Source: Butyrivibrio sp. INlla16 (GTDB taxonomy: Bacteria; Bacillota; Clostridia; Lachnospirales; Lachnospiraceae). Taken from it: a stretch of DNA of 64,000 nucleotides. Every line of letters starts with the position of its first letter. Position 1 is the stretch's first letter. A program made the translations under genes and the position numbers. The stretch is from contig NZ_FMYB01000013.1 of the NCBI RefSeq assembly GCF_900104155.1, positions 35,724 through 99,723 of the forward strand, in the 5' to 3' direction. Positions 63,768-64,000 of the stretch are shown here, in pieces. The notes beneath the pieces are model-generated. The model saw only the letters and a list, made by a program, of their open reading frames with translations. It had not been told where the DNA came from and searched no databases.

Positions 63768-63813
63768 TTGACTTTTATTTGAGTATATATTATAATAAAT
63801 ATATACTCAAATA
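63768..63813 (+). promoter_or_regulatory. Promoter of the transposase-like gene within a 14-bp palindrome
   Basis: TTGACT (63768-63773), 17-bp spacer, perfect TATAAT (63791-63796). Arms TATTTGAGTATATA (63776-63789) and TATATACTCAAATA (63800-63813) are perfect inverted repeats flanking the -10. The stem may be an operator or an element-end structure. AAGGAGAG follows. Confidence 0.75.
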
Positions 63814-63826
63814 AGGAGAGTGCCTT

Positions 63827-64000
63827 ATGCCAGCAAAACCATCAGGAGAGATCAAAACAAAAATAGTACGTCAGCCTCAGAAGAACGGTGATATCTACAT
63901 TCTGGAGAGGCAAACCATCTATGATCCCGACAAAAAATACAACAAAGTACTAAGCAGCAAGCTGATAGCCAAAATCCCAAAAGGGGAAAAAGATCCAGTT
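63827..64000 (+). mobile_element. 5' end of a transposase-like gene (runs off the window)
   Basis: ATG 63827 follows AAGGAGAG. The 58 codons to the window edge encode MPAKPSGEIKTKIVRQPQKN, GDIYILERQTIYDPDKKYN and SSKLIAKIPKGEKDPV with no stop. This opening resembles the N-terminus of transposases related to IS4/IS1634-type elements, common in Lachnospiraceae, but the catalytic part is outside the window, so the assignment is tentative. No terminal inverted repeat of the element can be fixed from one end. Confidence 0.5.

Overview
The window looks like a chromosomal segment of a low-to-mid GC Gram-positive bacterium of the Lachnospiraceae, most likely Butyrivibrio, Pseudobutyrivibrio or a near relative. 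This is inference from the gene families (GH10 xylanase, PF06541, DUF4317, DUF5688, DUF4358, DHHW and YqeG families), AGGAGG-type ribosome binding sites, TTGACA/TATAAT promoters and the division gene cluster. No rRNA, prophage or classical CRISPR array is present. Most of the window is housekeeping sequence; the last kilobase is decayed accessory sequence ending in a transposase-like gene.

Layout: 0-13 kb holds a GtrA-like membrane protein, a divergent GH10 xylanase lipoprotein, a TetR-controlled ABC/MFS efflux operon with two matching operators, HAD and YchF proteins, a CPBP protease/SPFH/ribbon-helix-helix operon and a DEDDh exonuclease. At 13.4-14.9 kb a PD-(D/E)XK-like nuclease gene runs directly into nine tandem hairpin units. 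At 15-25 kb lies the dcw cluster (mraZ, rsmH, ftsL, class B PBP, murD, ftsW, ftsQ, ftsZ) led by four phased MraZ boxes and lacking mraY and murG, followed by nrdR. At 25-33.7 kb: an oligopeptide ABC operon, a YqeG phosphatase, a fused aroE-aroK, aroQ and efp. At 33.8-41 kb: DUF5688, tRNA-Arg(CCG), an SH3 protein, a Gfo/Idh oxidoreductase, gdhA and an NhaC antiporter. At 41-45.6 kb: an O-acetylation type operon (SGNH, DUF4358, MBOAT, DHHW). At 45.6-52.3 kb: a complete fructose PTS regulon on the minus strand (fruR, fruK, fruA, ptsH, ptsI) with phased operators and a divergent HAD phosphatase. At 52.4-58.1 kb: a CheC-type protein, DUF4317 and a heterodimeric ABC exporter. At 58.2-62.4 kb: a second hairpin array, a DUF1311 lipoprotein, and a DUF819/VanX-type dipeptidase pair.

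The most unusual observation is a pair of unlinked arrays, 14231-14677 (9 units) and 58193-58623 (7 units). Each is built from ~34-bp imperfect inverted repeats at a 51-53 bp period. The two arrays have different stem sequences but the same geometry and a similar purine-rich loop. Within the arrays the stems covary, and in array 1 every departure from Watson-Crick pairing in the outer six base pairs is a wobble that is only allowed in RNA read from the plus strand. This suggests selection for tandem RNA hairpins. They do not fit CRISPR, and I do not recognise them as a named family. A second theme is a hairpin placed immediately downstream of a promoter-like -10 element (8050, 37545, 39016, 54360), in one case with a mutually exclusive alternative fold upstream of gdhA.

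An intergenic repeat family (core GGCACGAAGTGCC with CCTTCCCC/GGGGAAGG stems) is scattered through the window at five places, acting as a terminator in one place and apparently donating a ribosome binding site in another.
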